NCBI GenBank assembly: GCA_023434535.1
Contig: JAEYSR010000140.1
Span: 1-24,257 of the forward strand
Direction: 5' to 3'
From: Actinomycetes bacterium
GTDB taxonomy: Bacteria; Actinomycetota; Acidimicrobiia; Acidimicrobiales; Microtrichaceae
Length of the DNA stretch: 24,257 nt
A model generated the notes under the pieces. The model was not told where the DNA came from. It saw only the letters and a list, made by a program, of their open reading frames with translations, and did not search any database. Shown here one piece after another: positions 13,596-21,820 of this stretch; positions within the stretch are counted from its first letter, which is position 1; every line of letters starts with the position of its first letter. A program made the translations under genes and the position numbers.

Positions 13596-15307
13596 TCTCC
13601 ACCTCCGCCCGTCGCCGATGCCGTGGGCGACGTCAGCGTCCCGTCGTCACCGAGCGAGAAGAACTTGCCGGCCCTCGAGCCGAAGTAGATGCGCCCGTTC
13701 CACACGGTCGGCGTGGACTCGATGCACCCGCCGATCGCGACCGTCCAGATCTCCTCGGGCTGCGCCTTGGCGTCGGACACGTCGTAGCCGTGGAGCGTGC
13801 CGTTGCAGTCGCCCTGGATGAGCACGTCGTCGACCACGACCGGCGACTGCCACGTCGGTCCCGGCAGCTTGAACGACCACAGCTCGGCGCCGGTCTGCTG
13901 TTCCAGGCCCACGACCTTGCCGCTGTTGGCGGGTGCGATCACCACGCCGTCGTGCAGCGCCGGCGTGGCCCAGAAGCCGGCGGGGTTGGCTCCTCGGTCG
14001 TCGTACTTCCAGACCAGCGGGTTGGTCGGGTTCTTGGGATCGAGCTTCATGAGCTGGCCGACCTCGGCGGCCCGGCTGTTGCCGCGCTCGTACTCCACCG
14101 CCACGTACAGGAACCCGTCGGCGTCGATCACGACGGAGGCATCGGTGTCGTCGCCGGTCCAGAACCTGAAGGTCTGCGTCGGCGTCCCGCCGGTCTTGAG
14201 CGGTCCCATGTCCCACCCCATGACCAGCCCGCCGGAGTTGGCCCAGTAGACGGTGTTGCCCCACATCGAGACCGAGTTCTCGATGGAGAACTCCTTGGCC
14301 CGGTTGCCGGCCAGGTCGTTGATGAGCTGCTGGTCCCAGCTCGGCGTGTTGAACACCAGCTTCGGGTCCACGGTGACCTTGCCGGCGGCGTCGTAGCCGC
14401 GGTTGAGCTTCACGGCGTGGAACTGGCTGTTTTCGCCCCCCTCGAAGAGGAAGTCGTCGAGGACCAGCCCCGCACCGTCCCAGTCGTTGTTCCAGAGGGT
14501 GGGCGACACCGCCGTGGCCGACAGCTTCCAGAGCTCCTCGGCCGCGCCACCGCGGTCGATGGCGATCACCCGGTAGTAGTTGTCCCGGCTGCCGGTGTAG
14601 ACGAGCGGGTAGCCGTCGGGGTCGATCGTGACGGAGCCCTTGATGATGTCGCCGGTGGGGAGCGGGGGGAGGATGTCCTGGCCGGTCTCGCCGTCCATGA
14701 AGTGCACGGCCTTGTCGTACGCGCCGAACACCACCCAGGTGCGACCCTCGCGCTCGAACACCGCGGGCTGGCCGGTCCAGCCGGAGCCGCACCATGTCTT
14801 GGTCTCGCCCTTGGCCGACGACGACGAGCACATGCCGCCGCTGGCCGGGTAGAACCAGCGGACCTTGGGAGCTGTCGGCACGTCGCCACGGCCGTAGTAG
14901 GTGCGGGTCGGGTTGCCGCGGAAGGTCAGGCTCCCGGGCACCTTCTCCGACCACATGCGACCCGAGCTGGCCGGGTTGACGAACTGGTCGGTCTGCTCGG
15001 CGGGGACCTGCGTCAGGTCCTTCGGCTCGTCGTCCGCCGGCGTCTCGTCGCCGGAGGCGTCGGCGCCGTCGCCGGGGTCGGCGTCCTTCGTCGCCGCGCC
15101 CCCGTCGGCGGTCGTGTCGTCGGAGCCGCCCGAGAGCAGCGACGCGACGAGCGCGACCACGCCGACGAGCACGATCACCGCGATCGACGCCACGACGATC
15201 TGGCGCTTGCGGGCGACGTCGGCCGACGGCGGCGCGTACCGGTCCCGCGACCGCTGCCGTTGGACGCGTGAGGGTGGCAGGTCGTCGGGATCCACGCCGA
15301 ACATCAT
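13592..15307 (-). CDS. Membrane-anchored PQQ-type beta-propeller repeat protein
   Basis: This 571-aa protein has a basic cytoplasmic N-terminus (about 35 residues), one transmembrane helix (about 35-57, IVVASIAVIVLVGVVALVASLL), an Asp/Gly/Ala-rich linker (to about 105), and then a large extracytoplasmic domain. That domain has repeated stretches with W and G in the style of PQQ/BamB propeller blades, for example VVGLEQQTGAELWSFKLPG and LHGYDVSDAKAQPEEIWTVAIGG. Two cysteines in GGMCSSSS and WCGSGW could form a disulfide, as could C residues in GDCNGT and GGCIES. No dehydrogenase signature is visible, so it may be a structural or binding propeller rather than an enzyme. The start has two consecutive ATGs, and the first (15307) is used. 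The next gene overlaps its stop by 4 nt. Confidence 0.88.
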   Translation of the reverse strand: MMFGVDPDDLPPSRVQRQRSRDRYAPPSADVARKRQIVVASIAVIVLVGVVALVASLLSGGSDDTTADGGAATKDADPGDGADASGDETPADDEPKDLTQVPAEQTDQFVNPASSGRMWSEKVPGSLTFRGNPTRTYYGRGDVPTAPKVRWFYPASGGMCSSSSAKGETKTWCGSGWTGQPAVFEREGRTWVVFGAYDKAVHFMDGETGQDILPPLPTGDIIKGSVTIDPDGYPLVYTGSRDNYYRVIAIDRGGAAEELWKLSATAVSPTLWNNDWDGAGLVLDDFLFEGGENSQFHAVKLNRGYDAAGKVTVDPKLVFNTPSWDQQLINDLAGNRAKEFSIENSVSMWGNTVYWANSGGLVMGWDMGPLKTGGTPTQTFRFWTGDDTDASVVIDADGFLYVAVEYERGNSRAAEVGQLMKLDPKNPTNPLVWKYDDRGANPAGFWATPALHDGVVIAPANSGKVVGLEQQTGAELWSFKLPGPTWQSPVVVDDVLIQGDCNGTLHGYDVSDAKAQPEEIWTVAIGGCIESTPTVWNGRIYFGSRAGKFFSLGDDGTLTSPTASATGGGGE

Positions 15308-15353
15308 GGTCCGGCGTCGGGCTCCGGCCGTGCAACCGGGGCCGCGCGGCTCC

Positions 15354-16943
15354 TCACTGCTGACGCAGCTCGCCCTCCGCGACCAGCTTCTCGAGTGTGA
15401 GCTCGGGGTGCTCGCCCTCGAGCCGTTCGAGCCAGTACACCGACTCGAACACCGCGAGCAGCTCGCCGTCGGAGCGCTGCAGCACGTCGACGCCCTGCAT
15501 GGAGCGCAGCTCCGCCTTGGACGCCTCGTCGGTGCGGCGCGCGACGCGGTAGCGGGTGGGGGTCAGCTCGACCGGGGCCCCGAACTCGTTGACCAGCCGG
15601 TGGGTCGCCACCTCGAACTGCAGCGCGCCGACCGCGGCCAGGACGGGGGCCTGGTCGCCGAACTCGGTGTCGCGCAGGACCTGGATGACGCCTTCCTCGT
15701 CGAGCTGCTGGATGCCGGTGCGGAACTGCTTCGACTTGCCGACGTCGGTCGTGCGGGCGATCGAGAAGTGCTCGGGGGCGAAGCTCGGGATCGGGGGGAA
15801 CGTGACGGGTCGCTCGACGTAGAGGCTGTCTCCGACCCGGACGTCGTTGGCGTTGACGAGCCCGACGACGTCGCCGGGGAACGCCTCCTCCAACGTCTCG
15901 CGCTCCTGGCCGAACACGGAGTGCGCGTACTTGGTGGCGAACGGCTTGCCCGTCCGGCCGTGGGTGACGACCATGCCCCGCTCGAAGCGTCCGGAGCACA
16001 CCCGGAGGAACGCGATCCGGTCCCGGTGGGCCTTGTCCATGTTGGCCTGCACCTTGAACACGAAGCCGGAGAACGGCGAGTCCAGGGGACGGGGCGTCCC
16101 GTCCACGTCCTGGCGTGGGCCGGGCGAGGGGACCTGGTCGATGACCGTGTCGAGGAGCAGTCGGACGCCGAAGTTGGTGAGGGCGGAGCCGAACAGCATG
16201 GGGGTGGTCTCGCCGGCCAGGAACAGCTCGTCGTCGTGCTCGGTGCCCGCGAGCAGCTCGAGCTCGTCCTGCGCGGCGAGCCACGCCTCGGTCTCCTCCT
16301 GCTCGGCCCGCTCGTGGCTCACCAGCTCCTCGGGCGCCTCGGTGGCGCCCCGGGCGGTCCGGGTGAAGCGGATGAAGTCGCCCGACGCCCGGTCGACCAC
16401 GCCGCGGAAGTCGCCGGCGATGCCGACCGGCCACGTCACCGGGGTGCACATGATCGACAGGTGCGACTCGATGTCGTCGATGAGCTCCAGCGGGCTGAGG
16501 CCGGGCCGATCCCACTTGTTCACGAAGGTGATCAGCGGCAGGCCGCGGTCGCGGCACACCTCGAACAGCTTGAGCGTCTGGGGCTCGATGCCCTTGGCGG
16601 CGTCGAGGACCATGACCGCCGCGTCGCAGGCGGTGAGCACCCTGTAGGTGTCCTCGGAGAAGTCGCGGTGGCCCGGGGTGTCGAGCAGGTTGACGACGCA
16701 GTCGCGGTACGGGAACTGCAGCACCGTCGACGTGATCGAGATGCCGCGCTGCTGCTCGAGCTCCATCCAGTCCGAGGTGGCGGACCGTCGGTCGCCGCGC
16801 GCCTTGACCGCGCCGGCCTCGCGGCCGAGCGCGCCGCCGTACAGCAGGACCTTCTCCGTGAGCGTGGTCTTGCCGGCGTCGGGATGGGAGATGATGGCGA
16901 AGGTCCGCCGTCGGGCGGCCTCGGCGACTGGGTCGTCGGACAT
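15354..16943 (-). CDS. prfC: Peptide chain release factor 3 (RF3)
   Basis: This 529-aa translational GTPase recycles RF1 and RF2 from the ribosome after peptide release. The G1 motif is SHPDAGKTT (19-27), G3 is DTPGH, and G4 is NKWD. The RF3-type stretch SDWMELEQQRGISIT lies at switch I/II. Domain 2 follows (GFVFKVQANMDKAHRDRIAFLRVCSG), and a C-terminal domain contains QFEVATHRLVNEFG. The length is normal for RF3 (about 525-530). The ATG lies 7 nt after the stop of the serine hydrolase gene and has no Shine-Dalgarno sequence of its own, so it probably depends on reinitiation from that gene. The beta-propeller gene follows after 46 nt. Confidence 0.97.
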   Translation of the reverse strand: MSDDPVAEAARRRTFAIISHPDAGKTTLTEKVLLYGGALGREAGAVKARGDRRSATSDWMELEQQRGISITSTVLQFPYRDCVVNLLDTPGHRDFSEDTYRVLTACDAAVMVLDAAKGIEPQTLKLFEVCRDRGLPLITFVNKWDRPGLSPLELIDDIESHLSIMCTPVTWPVGIAGDFRGVVDRASGDFIRFTRTARGATEAPEELVSHERAEQEETEAWLAAQDELELLAGTEHDDELFLAGETTPMLFGSALTNFGVRLLLDTVIDQVPSPGPRQDVDGTPRPLDSPFSGFVFKVQANMDKAHRDRIAFLRVCSGRFERGMVVTHGRTGKPFATKYAHSVFGQERETLEEAFPGDVVGLVNANDVRVGDSLYVERPVTFPPIPSFAPEHFSIARTTDVGKSKQFRTGIQQLDEEGVIQVLRDTEFGDQAPVLAAVGALQFEVATHRLVNEFGAPVELTPTRYRVARRTDEASKAELRSMQGVDVLQRSDGELLAVFESVYWLERLEGEHPELTLEKLVAEGELRQQ

Positions 16944-16950
16944 GAGGGGG

Positions 16951-18228
16951 TCAGTTCACCACCTGGTCGACCGCGGCGAGGAGTCCGCCGGTCCGGGCGT
17001 CGCCGGCGATGGCCACCTGGGTGGCGTTCATCACGTAGGCGCCGGCGATGCGCCGGTCGGGATCCGCGAAGCCGAGCGACCCGCCGGCGCCGTAGTGGCC
17101 GAAGGACCGGCCGCCCAGGAGCGGCGAGGTCGCGGAGTGGGTCATGAAGCCGAGTGCGAACGGGATGTCGAGGAAGGGCACCAGGCCCGGCCCCTCGACC
17201 TGCGGTGCGATCGCCACGTCCAGGACCTCGGGCTCCAGCAGGCGCACGCCGTCGACGTCGGACACGAGCGCGGCGTACATGCGCGCGAGCGAGGCGGCGT
17301 TCGTGATGCCGTTGGCCGCCGGGATCTGGGCAGCGTGCACGCGCGCCTCGTTCCACACCCGGTCGTCGGCGAACGCGCCGCCGGGCGCGGCGAGCGTGCG
17401 ACCCAGGAGGTTGCCCTCGCCGAGGAGCTGGTCGAGCGCGTCGACCAGGGACACGTGCGGACGCTCCTCGCCGGAGGCCGCGCCGCCGTCGAGCGAGTCC
17501 AGGACGGTCGGGTTCAGGAGGGGGGCGACCCGGTGCTCGAACCGGTCGGGGAGCCCCACCCAGAGCTCGAGTCCCAGCGGCTCGGAGATCTCGGTCTGGA
17601 CGAAGTCGCCGAAGCTCTGACCCGAGATCCGGCGCACCAGCTCGCCGACGAGCCAGCCGAACGTGACGGCGTGGTAGCCGTAGCCGGTCCCGGGCTCCCA
17701 CACGGGCGGGCTCGCCGCGAGCGCGGCGGTCACGGCGTCCCAGTCGAGGGCCTCGGTCTCCTCCATCGGCCGGTCGATGTCGATCATCCCGGCCTGGTGG
17801 CTGAGCAGCCAGCGGACGGGGAGGTCGGCCTTGCCGGCCTGCGCGAACTCCGGCCAGTAGGTGGCGACGGGCTCGTCGAGGTCGAGGAGGCCACGCTGGA
17901 CCAGGAGGTGGGCGCACGTCGCGGTCACCCCCTTGGTGGAGGAGAAGACGAGCTGCAGCGTGTCGGCGTCGTAGGCGGGACCGCCGGGTTCGCGCACCCC
18001 GCCGTGGAGGTCGACGACCCGGGTCCCGTCGACGTAGAGGCAGAAGCCGGCGCCGACGTCGCCGTGCTCCGCGAAGTTGCGCTCGAACGCGTCCCGGACC
18101 GGCTCGAACCCTGGTGCCACCGTGCCGGTCACGGTCACCGCGTCACCGGGTGCGACGTCATCGGGCACGTCGGCAGGGGCGCCCGCGGGCGTGCTGGCAG
18201 GGGAGTTGGTTGAGCTGGCCGGATCCAT
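16951..18228 (-). CDS. Class C beta-lactamase-like serine hydrolase (EstB/penicillin-binding type)
   Basis: This 425-aa protein belongs to the beta-lactamase-related serine hydrolases, which include esterases and D-amino-acid peptidases. The SxxK motif is SSTK (nucleophile S96, base K99) in QLVFSSTKGVTA. The tyrosine motif is probably YGYHAV, where an asparagine is usual in true beta-lactamases. The late histidine/glycine motif is HYGAGG. The first 40 residues are Ser/Pro/Ala-rich without a signal peptide, so it is probably cytoplasmic. The ATG at 18228 is preferred to a GTG two codons upstream because GAGG lies 5 nt before the ATG and would overlap the GTG. Esterase activity is more likely than antibiotic resistance. 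It precedes prfC by 7 nt. Confidence 0.88.
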   Translation of the reverse strand: MDPASSTNSPASTPAGAPADVPDDVAPGDAVTVTGTVAPGFEPVRDAFERNFAEHGDVGAGFCLYVDGTRVVDLHGGVREPGGPAYDADTLQLVFSSTKGVTATCAHLLVQRGLLDLDEPVATYWPEFAQAGKADLPVRWLLSHQAGMIDIDRPMEETEALDWDAVTAALAASPPVWEPGTGYGYHAVTFGWLVGELVRRISGQSFGDFVQTEISEPLGLELWVGLPDRFEHRVAPLLNPTVLDSLDGGAASGEERPHVSLVDALDQLLGEGNLLGRTLAAPGGAFADDRVWNEARVHAAQIPAANGITNAASLARMYAALVSDVDGVRLLEPEVLDVAIAPQVEGPGLVPFLDIPFALGFMTHSATSPLLGGRSFGHYGAGGSLGFADPDRRIAGAYVMNATQVAIAGDARTGGLLAAVDQVVN

Positions 18229-18236
18229 CGTCACCT

Positions 18237-18259
18237 CGTCGTTCGACGACGGAACGGTA
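18237..18259 (-). promoter_or_regulatory. Putative -10 (TACCGT) and leader hairpin of the serine hydrolase/prfC unit
   Basis: On the minus strand TACCGT (18259-18254) fits TANNNT and would start transcription near 18247. It is followed by a 6-bp inverted repeat with a 3-nt loop (18251-18237) that ends just before the GAGG ribosome binding site. The hairpin could tune translation, or the match could be chance in GC-rich sequence. The preceding Ig-like gene ends only 8 nt away, so transcription from it may also read through. Confidence 0.35.
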
Positions 18260-18267
18260 GCGGCCTG

Positions 18268-18903
18268 TCAGCCGTTGTCGATCTCGAACCGGCTGATGGA
18301 GCGCACCAGGTTGCCGTCCACGTCGGTGGCCTGGACGACGACGGCGTGGGTGCCGTCGGGCAGGCGCGTGGTGTCGAACGCGACCGGATCGGCGACGGCG
18401 GTCGTCGTCGACGCCTCGGCGGTCGGGGGCGCCACCAGGGTGAAGGGAGCGACGTCGTCGGTGTGCTCGGGCGGTCGCGGGTCGTCGGGCCGGTCGATCC
18501 AGAACTCCGCCTTCACGGTCGGCGGCGCCTCGGCCAGCACCTGGTACTGGACGACCACCTGGCCGCGGAGGGTCGCACCCTCGAGCGGTCGGGGGGCGGG
18601 GTCGTCGACGTCGGCGGCCCAGGTCAGGGCCTCGTCGGTGCGCTCCAGGGTCCGCGGGAGCACCCGGGCCGGGACGGACTCCGTGGTGGACGAGGTGGTG
18701 GCGGGCTCCTCGGGCATCGTGGTCGTGCTCGAGGTCGGGAGGTCGGTCGTCCCGTCGCCGCTCCGCGCCGAGTGGGCCTGGTAGGCGAGGGGCACCGTCA
18801 GCGCGACGGTCGCGAGGACCGAGACGACGATCGCCAGGACGAGGCGGGTTCCGAGCGGCCGGGGCGCGCGCGTCCTCGTCACCTCGCCAGCCCCGTTCGC
18901 CAT
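18268..18903 (-). CDS. Single-pass membrane protein with C-terminal Ig-like domain
   Basis: This 211-aa protein has a basic cytoplasmic N-terminus, one transmembrane helix at about residues 20-41, a Ser/Thr/Pro/Glu-rich linker (about 45-80, likely extended and perhaps glycosylated), and a C-terminal all-beta region. That region contains VVVQYQVLAEAPPTVKAEFWID and ends in LPDGTHAVVVQATDVDGN, a pattern common in bacterial Ig-like domains. It is probably displayed on the outer face of the membrane. The enzymatic or binding role is unknown. No obvious Shine-Dalgarno precedes the ATG at 18903. The serine hydrolase gene starts 39 nt downstream in the same direction. Confidence 0.75.
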   Translation of the reverse strand: MANGAGEVTRTRAPRPLGTRLVLAIVVSVLATVALTVPLAYQAHSARSGDGTTDLPTSSTTTMPEEPATTSSTTESVPARVLPRTLERTDEALTWAADVDDPAPRPLEGATLRGQVVVQYQVLAEAPPTVKAEFWIDRPDDPRPPEHTDDVAPFTLVAPPTAEASTTTAVADPVAFDTTRLPDGTHAVVVQATDVDGNLVRSISRFEIDNG

Positions 18904-19030
18904 GGCCCGAGTGTGGGTCGCCGAAGGGGCACCCCGACATGGGCAATTCGCCTTCTCACTGCAACGCCACTGATCCTTCCGGTCCCTCGTGATCCCTCGA
19001 ACCGCTCGTGCCCACTGCCTGTGGCCTGTC

Positions 19031-19084
19031 AGTCACTCCTGGTACGGCGCTCACTCCTGGTGCGACGCTCGCTCCCGGTGCGAC
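19031..19084. repeat. Three imperfect 18-bp tandem repeats
   Basis: Units at 19031-19048, 19049-19066 and 19067-19084 share the pattern GCTCACTCCTGGTGCGAC. Units 1 and 3 each differ from unit 2 by only a few bases. They lie 18 bp beyond the response-regulator stop codon, in the 199-bp gap before the Ig-like gene. The 18-bp period equals six codons, but no gene spans them. They may be a slippage product or a binding-site array. Confidence 0.7.
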
Positions 19085-19102
19085 CGATCGGCCGTCACGA
19101 TC

Positions 19103-19756
19103 TCACGCCGCCTCGCCGTCGTCCGGCGCCGAGTGCAGGTCGATGATGCCGAGCCGCACTGCGGAGAGCACGGCGTGGGTCAGGCTCTGGGTGTCCAGCC
19201 GGCGGTACGTCGCGTTGAGGTGGTTGTGCACCGTCTTCTGCGTGATGCCCAGCGCTCGGGCCGCCTGCTTGGTCGACATGCCGTCGGCGATCATCTGCAG
19301 GATCTCGACCTGGCGGTCCGACAGCAGGTCCTGGCGGGCCGGCTCCTGGCCGAGGTGCTCGAGCATGGACGCAGCCAGTCGGGGGCTGAGGGTCTCCTCG
19401 CCCTCCTGGACCCGGCGCAGCGTGTCGAGCACGTCGGCGAACGAGGTGCCCTTGGTGAGGTACGCCGCCGCTCCGGCCTGGAGGGCGGCACGGGTCATCT
19501 CGGGGTCGTCGTGCATGGTCAGCACCACGACCTTCGACTCGGGCGCCTCCTCGCGGATGCGCCGGGCGGCGGCGACGCCGTCGAGCACCGGCATCGACAG
19601 GTCCATCAGGACGATGTCGGGGCGGGTCTCGATCGCCAGGGCGACCGCCTCCTCCCCGTTGTCGGCCTCGCCGACCACGTCCTCACCGGCGCTCTCCAAG
19701 CCGCGGCGGATCCCGTCCCGCAGGATCTGGTGGTCATCGGCCAGCAGCACCCTCAC
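19103..19756 (-). CDS. NarL/LuxR-family response regulator
   Basis: This 217-aa DNA-binding response regulator is the partner of the upstream kinase. The receiver domain starts at once (RVLLADDHQ, acidic pair D7-D8). The phosphoacceptor is D52 in VLMDLSMPVLDG, with the switch Thr in VVLTMHDD and the lysine in YLTKG. A LuxR-type helix-turn-helix follows at about 145-210 (LSDRQVEILQMIADG, then ALGITQKTVHNHL). The GTG at 19756 is chosen because the receiver domain begins there and GGGAGGT lies 6 nt upstream. The frame is open for another 1.8 kb upstream, but that part is a shadow of the kinase gene. Its start overlaps the kinase stop (GTGA). The target genes are unknown. Confidence 0.95.
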   Translation of the reverse strand: MRVLLADDHQILRDGIRRGLESAGEDVVGEADNGEEAVALAIETRPDIVLMDLSMPVLDGVAAARRIREEAPESKVVVLTMHDDPEMTRAALQAGAAAYLTKGTSFADVLDTLRRVQEGEETLSPRLAASMLEHLGQEPARQDLLSDRQVEILQMIADGMSTKQAARALGITQKTVHNHLNATYRRLDTQSLTHAVLSAVRLGIIDLHSAPDDGEAA

Positions 19757-21756
19757 GATGCCACCTCCCTGCTCTCGTCGTCGTTCTCGTTGTTGAGTTC
19801 GCGGTCGTTGCTGACGTGCGTGTCGTTGCCGAGGTCGCCGACCCGTCCGTCGCCACCCGGGCGCTGGCGCTCGGGGGACCGGGACCGGTCGGAGGTCGTG
19901 CTCGTCGGACGGTGCGACCCGGGTGGCACGTCGCCACCCGACATCACCCGCACCGTGGTGCCGTCGCCCGGCGAGCTGTCGATCGCCAGGCGAGCGCCGA
20001 CCACGTCCGCGCGCTCCCGCATGCCGACCAGGCCGTACGCGGAGACGCGGACGCCCTTCGCGGCCTCGAAGCCCCGACCGTCGTCGGCGATCACGAGCTC
20101 GAACTCGCTGCCGCGCACATCCCAGACCACGTCCACATGCTCCGCGTCGGCATGTCGGTCCACGTTCGTGAGCGCTTCCTGCAGGATCCTGAGCAGCTCG
20201 TTCTCGACCGGGACGGGGACTCGGTCGTCGGGATGCACGACCGTCAGTGTTGTCGCGACGTCCGCGCGCTCCGCGAACCTGTTCACGACGTCCTGGGCGA
20301 CGACCGCCAGCGGCTTCTGGTCCGTGACCCCCGAGCGGAGCTGGCGCAGCGTCTCGCGGAGCTCGTCGAGGGCCGACTGGACGTCGGACTGGAGTCGGAA
20401 GAGGTCGGCGGTCTCGGGCTCGTCCTCCGCCACGATCCGCTCGAGCTCCATCGACACGTACGTGAGCCACTGGCCGAGGCGGTCGTGGAGGTCGCGGGCG
20501 ATGCGCACCCGCTCCTCCTGCGCTCCGAGCGTCCGGAGGCGGCCGAACCAGCGGGCGTTGTCCACCGTCAGGGCCAGCACCTCGGCCAGGCCGGCGAGCA
20601 GCACGGTGTCGGTGGTGTCGTAGCGGTGCGGCGACGGGTGCTCGAGGCCGAGGATGCCGATGACCTGGCCGCGGGCCGTGAGCCGCACGTACATGCCCGA
20701 GCAGCTGGACCGGACGATGGGTCGCGTGCCGTGAGTCGTCGTGGCGGCGGGCTCGCCGGCGGCGGGGGCGTCGGGGTCCAGGTCCTCCTCCAGCACGACG
20801 CCCGGTCGGTCGAGTGCACGGGCCAGCGCCGGGGGCAGCTCGGCGGACGGATAGGCCGGACGGAGCGCGCAGCCGTCGGCGATCTTCGGCACCCATTCCT
20901 CGGAGTTGTCGTCGAAGGTCATCAGGCAGATGACCCGGGCGTCGAAGCTGTCGTGCAGCTGCTGGCGGATCCGCTCGAGCGCCTCCCGCAGCGACAGCGA
21001 GTCGGGCAGCGTCCGGGCGACCACGTTGAGCATCTCGAGGAGCTCGTTGGTCTCGGACAGGTGGTGGACCTCGCCGACGAGACCGGCCCGCCGACGCTCC
21101 ATGTCCTTGATGCGCGACCGGGCGTACGCCGCGACGGCCGCCGCCAGGACCAGGGTGACGACCGCGGCGACGTCGCGCTGGTCCTCGACCATGTCCACGA
21201 CCGAGGTGCCCGACGCGGCAGCGGTCGCTCCGACGACCACCACGGACCACAGGACCGCGAGTGCGCCCGCGGCCGCACCCCAGCCGAGAGCGATCACGGC
21301 GACGGCGATCAGCAGGCAGAAGTAGTAGGCGCTGGCCCATCCGCCGGCCAGGCCCATGGCGATGCCGAAGATGGCGACGTCGACGAACGGCTCGATCCGT
21401 CGGCCCGCCCGCACCGAACCGAGCTGGACCGGCAGGACGGTGCGCCAGGTGGTGGCGAAGACGCACAGTGCCGTGGCCACCACCGCGGAGTACGAGCCGC
21501 GGAACGCCTCGGGAGCGGAGAAGAGGAGGCCGTACGCCAGCGCGCACCAGCGGACCACGGCGATCGACGGCGACACCGAGGCGCGCCAGTGCGCCGGCAG
21601 CCCGAGCAGCCGGGTCGAGTCGTCCAGGCCTCCGTGGGGGATCGCCCGGATGGCAGCGACCGCCTCCGAGACGTCGGCCGACGACACTGCCGCTTGTGGA
21701 GCGGTTCCCGCGGTGACCGGACCCGTGGTGGGGGTCGTCGGTTCCGTGGCGGCCAC
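19753..21756 (-). CDS. Membrane-bound GAF-containing sensor histidine kinase (NarL/DesK type)
   Basis: This 667-aa kinase has about six hydrophobic segments between residues 66 and 211, a short coiled region, a GAF-like sensor domain (about 240-405), and a HisKA_3 dimerisation domain with phosphoacceptor H424 in RIARDLHDRLGQ. The ATPase domain follows, with N-box N531 in LQEALTNVDRHA, DDGRGF, and GLVGMRERA. A hydrophilic 60-residue tail rich in Asp, Arg, Ser and Asn ends the chain. The membrane part has little loop outside, so it may sense the membrane itself or work through the GAF domain. The GTG at 21756 is the most upstream start that does not run into the divergent hydrolase gene; a GTG 23 codons later is an alternative. 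It is coupled to the response regulator by a GTGA overlap. Confidence 0.9.
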   Translation of the reverse strand: MAATEPTTPTTGPVTAGTAPQAAVSSADVSEAVAAIRAIPHGGLDDSTRLLGLPAHWRASVSPSIAVVRWCALAYGLLFSAPEAFRGSYSAVVATALCVFATTWRTVLPVQLGSVRAGRRIEPFVDVAIFGIAMGLAGGWASAYYFCLLIAVAVIALGWGAAAGALAVLWSVVVVGATAAASGTSVVDMVEDQRDVAAVVTLVLAAAVAAYARSRIKDMERRRAGLVGEVHHLSETNELLEMLNVVARTLPDSLSLREALERIRQQLHDSFDARVICLMTFDDNSEEWVPKIADGCALRPAYPSAELPPALARALDRPGVVLEEDLDPDAPAAGEPAATTTHGTRPIVRSSCSGMYVRLTARGQVIGILGLEHPSPHRYDTTDTVLLAGLAEVLALTVDNARWFGRLRTLGAQEERVRIARDLHDRLGQWLTYVSMELERIVAEDEPETADLFRLQSDVQSALDELRETLRQLRSGVTDQKPLAVVAQDVVNRFAERADVATTLTVVHPDDRVPVPVENELLRILQEALTNVDRHADAEHVDVVWDVRGSEFELVIADDGRGFEAAKGVRVSAYGLVGMRERADVVGARLAIDSSPGDGTTVRVMSGGDVPPGSHRPTSTTSDRSRSPERQRPGGDGRVGDLGNDTHVSNDRELNNENDDESREVAS

Positions 21757-21808
21757 CCTATCGACGGTCCGTCGGAATCCGGCGGGACGGCGGGAGCGGC
21801 CCACCGCG

Positions 21809-21814
21809 TAGTCT
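21809..21814 (+). promoter_or_regulatory. Putative -10 element (TAGTCT) for a leaderless hydrolase gene
   Basis: TAGTCT fits TANNNT and ends exactly 6 nt before the GTG at 21821, so the mRNA would start at or beside the start codon. No Shine-Dalgarno sequence is present. The 64-bp gap is shared with the divergent kinase gene, whose own promoter is not clear. Confidence 0.5.
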
Positions 21815-21820
21815 CCGGGC

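Noticed and set aside
13790..15271. 493-codon plus-strand open frame opposite the beta-propeller gene
   Set aside because: Translation is repetitive (Val/Gly/Asp/His-rich) with no family pattern and no ribosome binding site; it mirrors third-position GC of the real gene.
14901..17147. 748-codon plus-strand open frame opposite prfC
   Set aside because: RF3 on the minus strand is full length with all G motifs; the plus frame crosses several genes and has no recognisable domain.
16951..18228. Antibiotic-resistance beta-lactamase
   Set aside because: No signal peptide, a YxH-type rather than YxN motif, and long family similarity to esterases; location beside prfC suggests housekeeping.
19103..21547. 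Apparent 814-residue protein fusing a long N-terminal region to the response regulator
   Set aside because: The upstream part is an Arg/Gly/Pro-rich off-frame reading of the kinase; a GTG with a strong GGGAGGT site begins exactly at the receiver domain.
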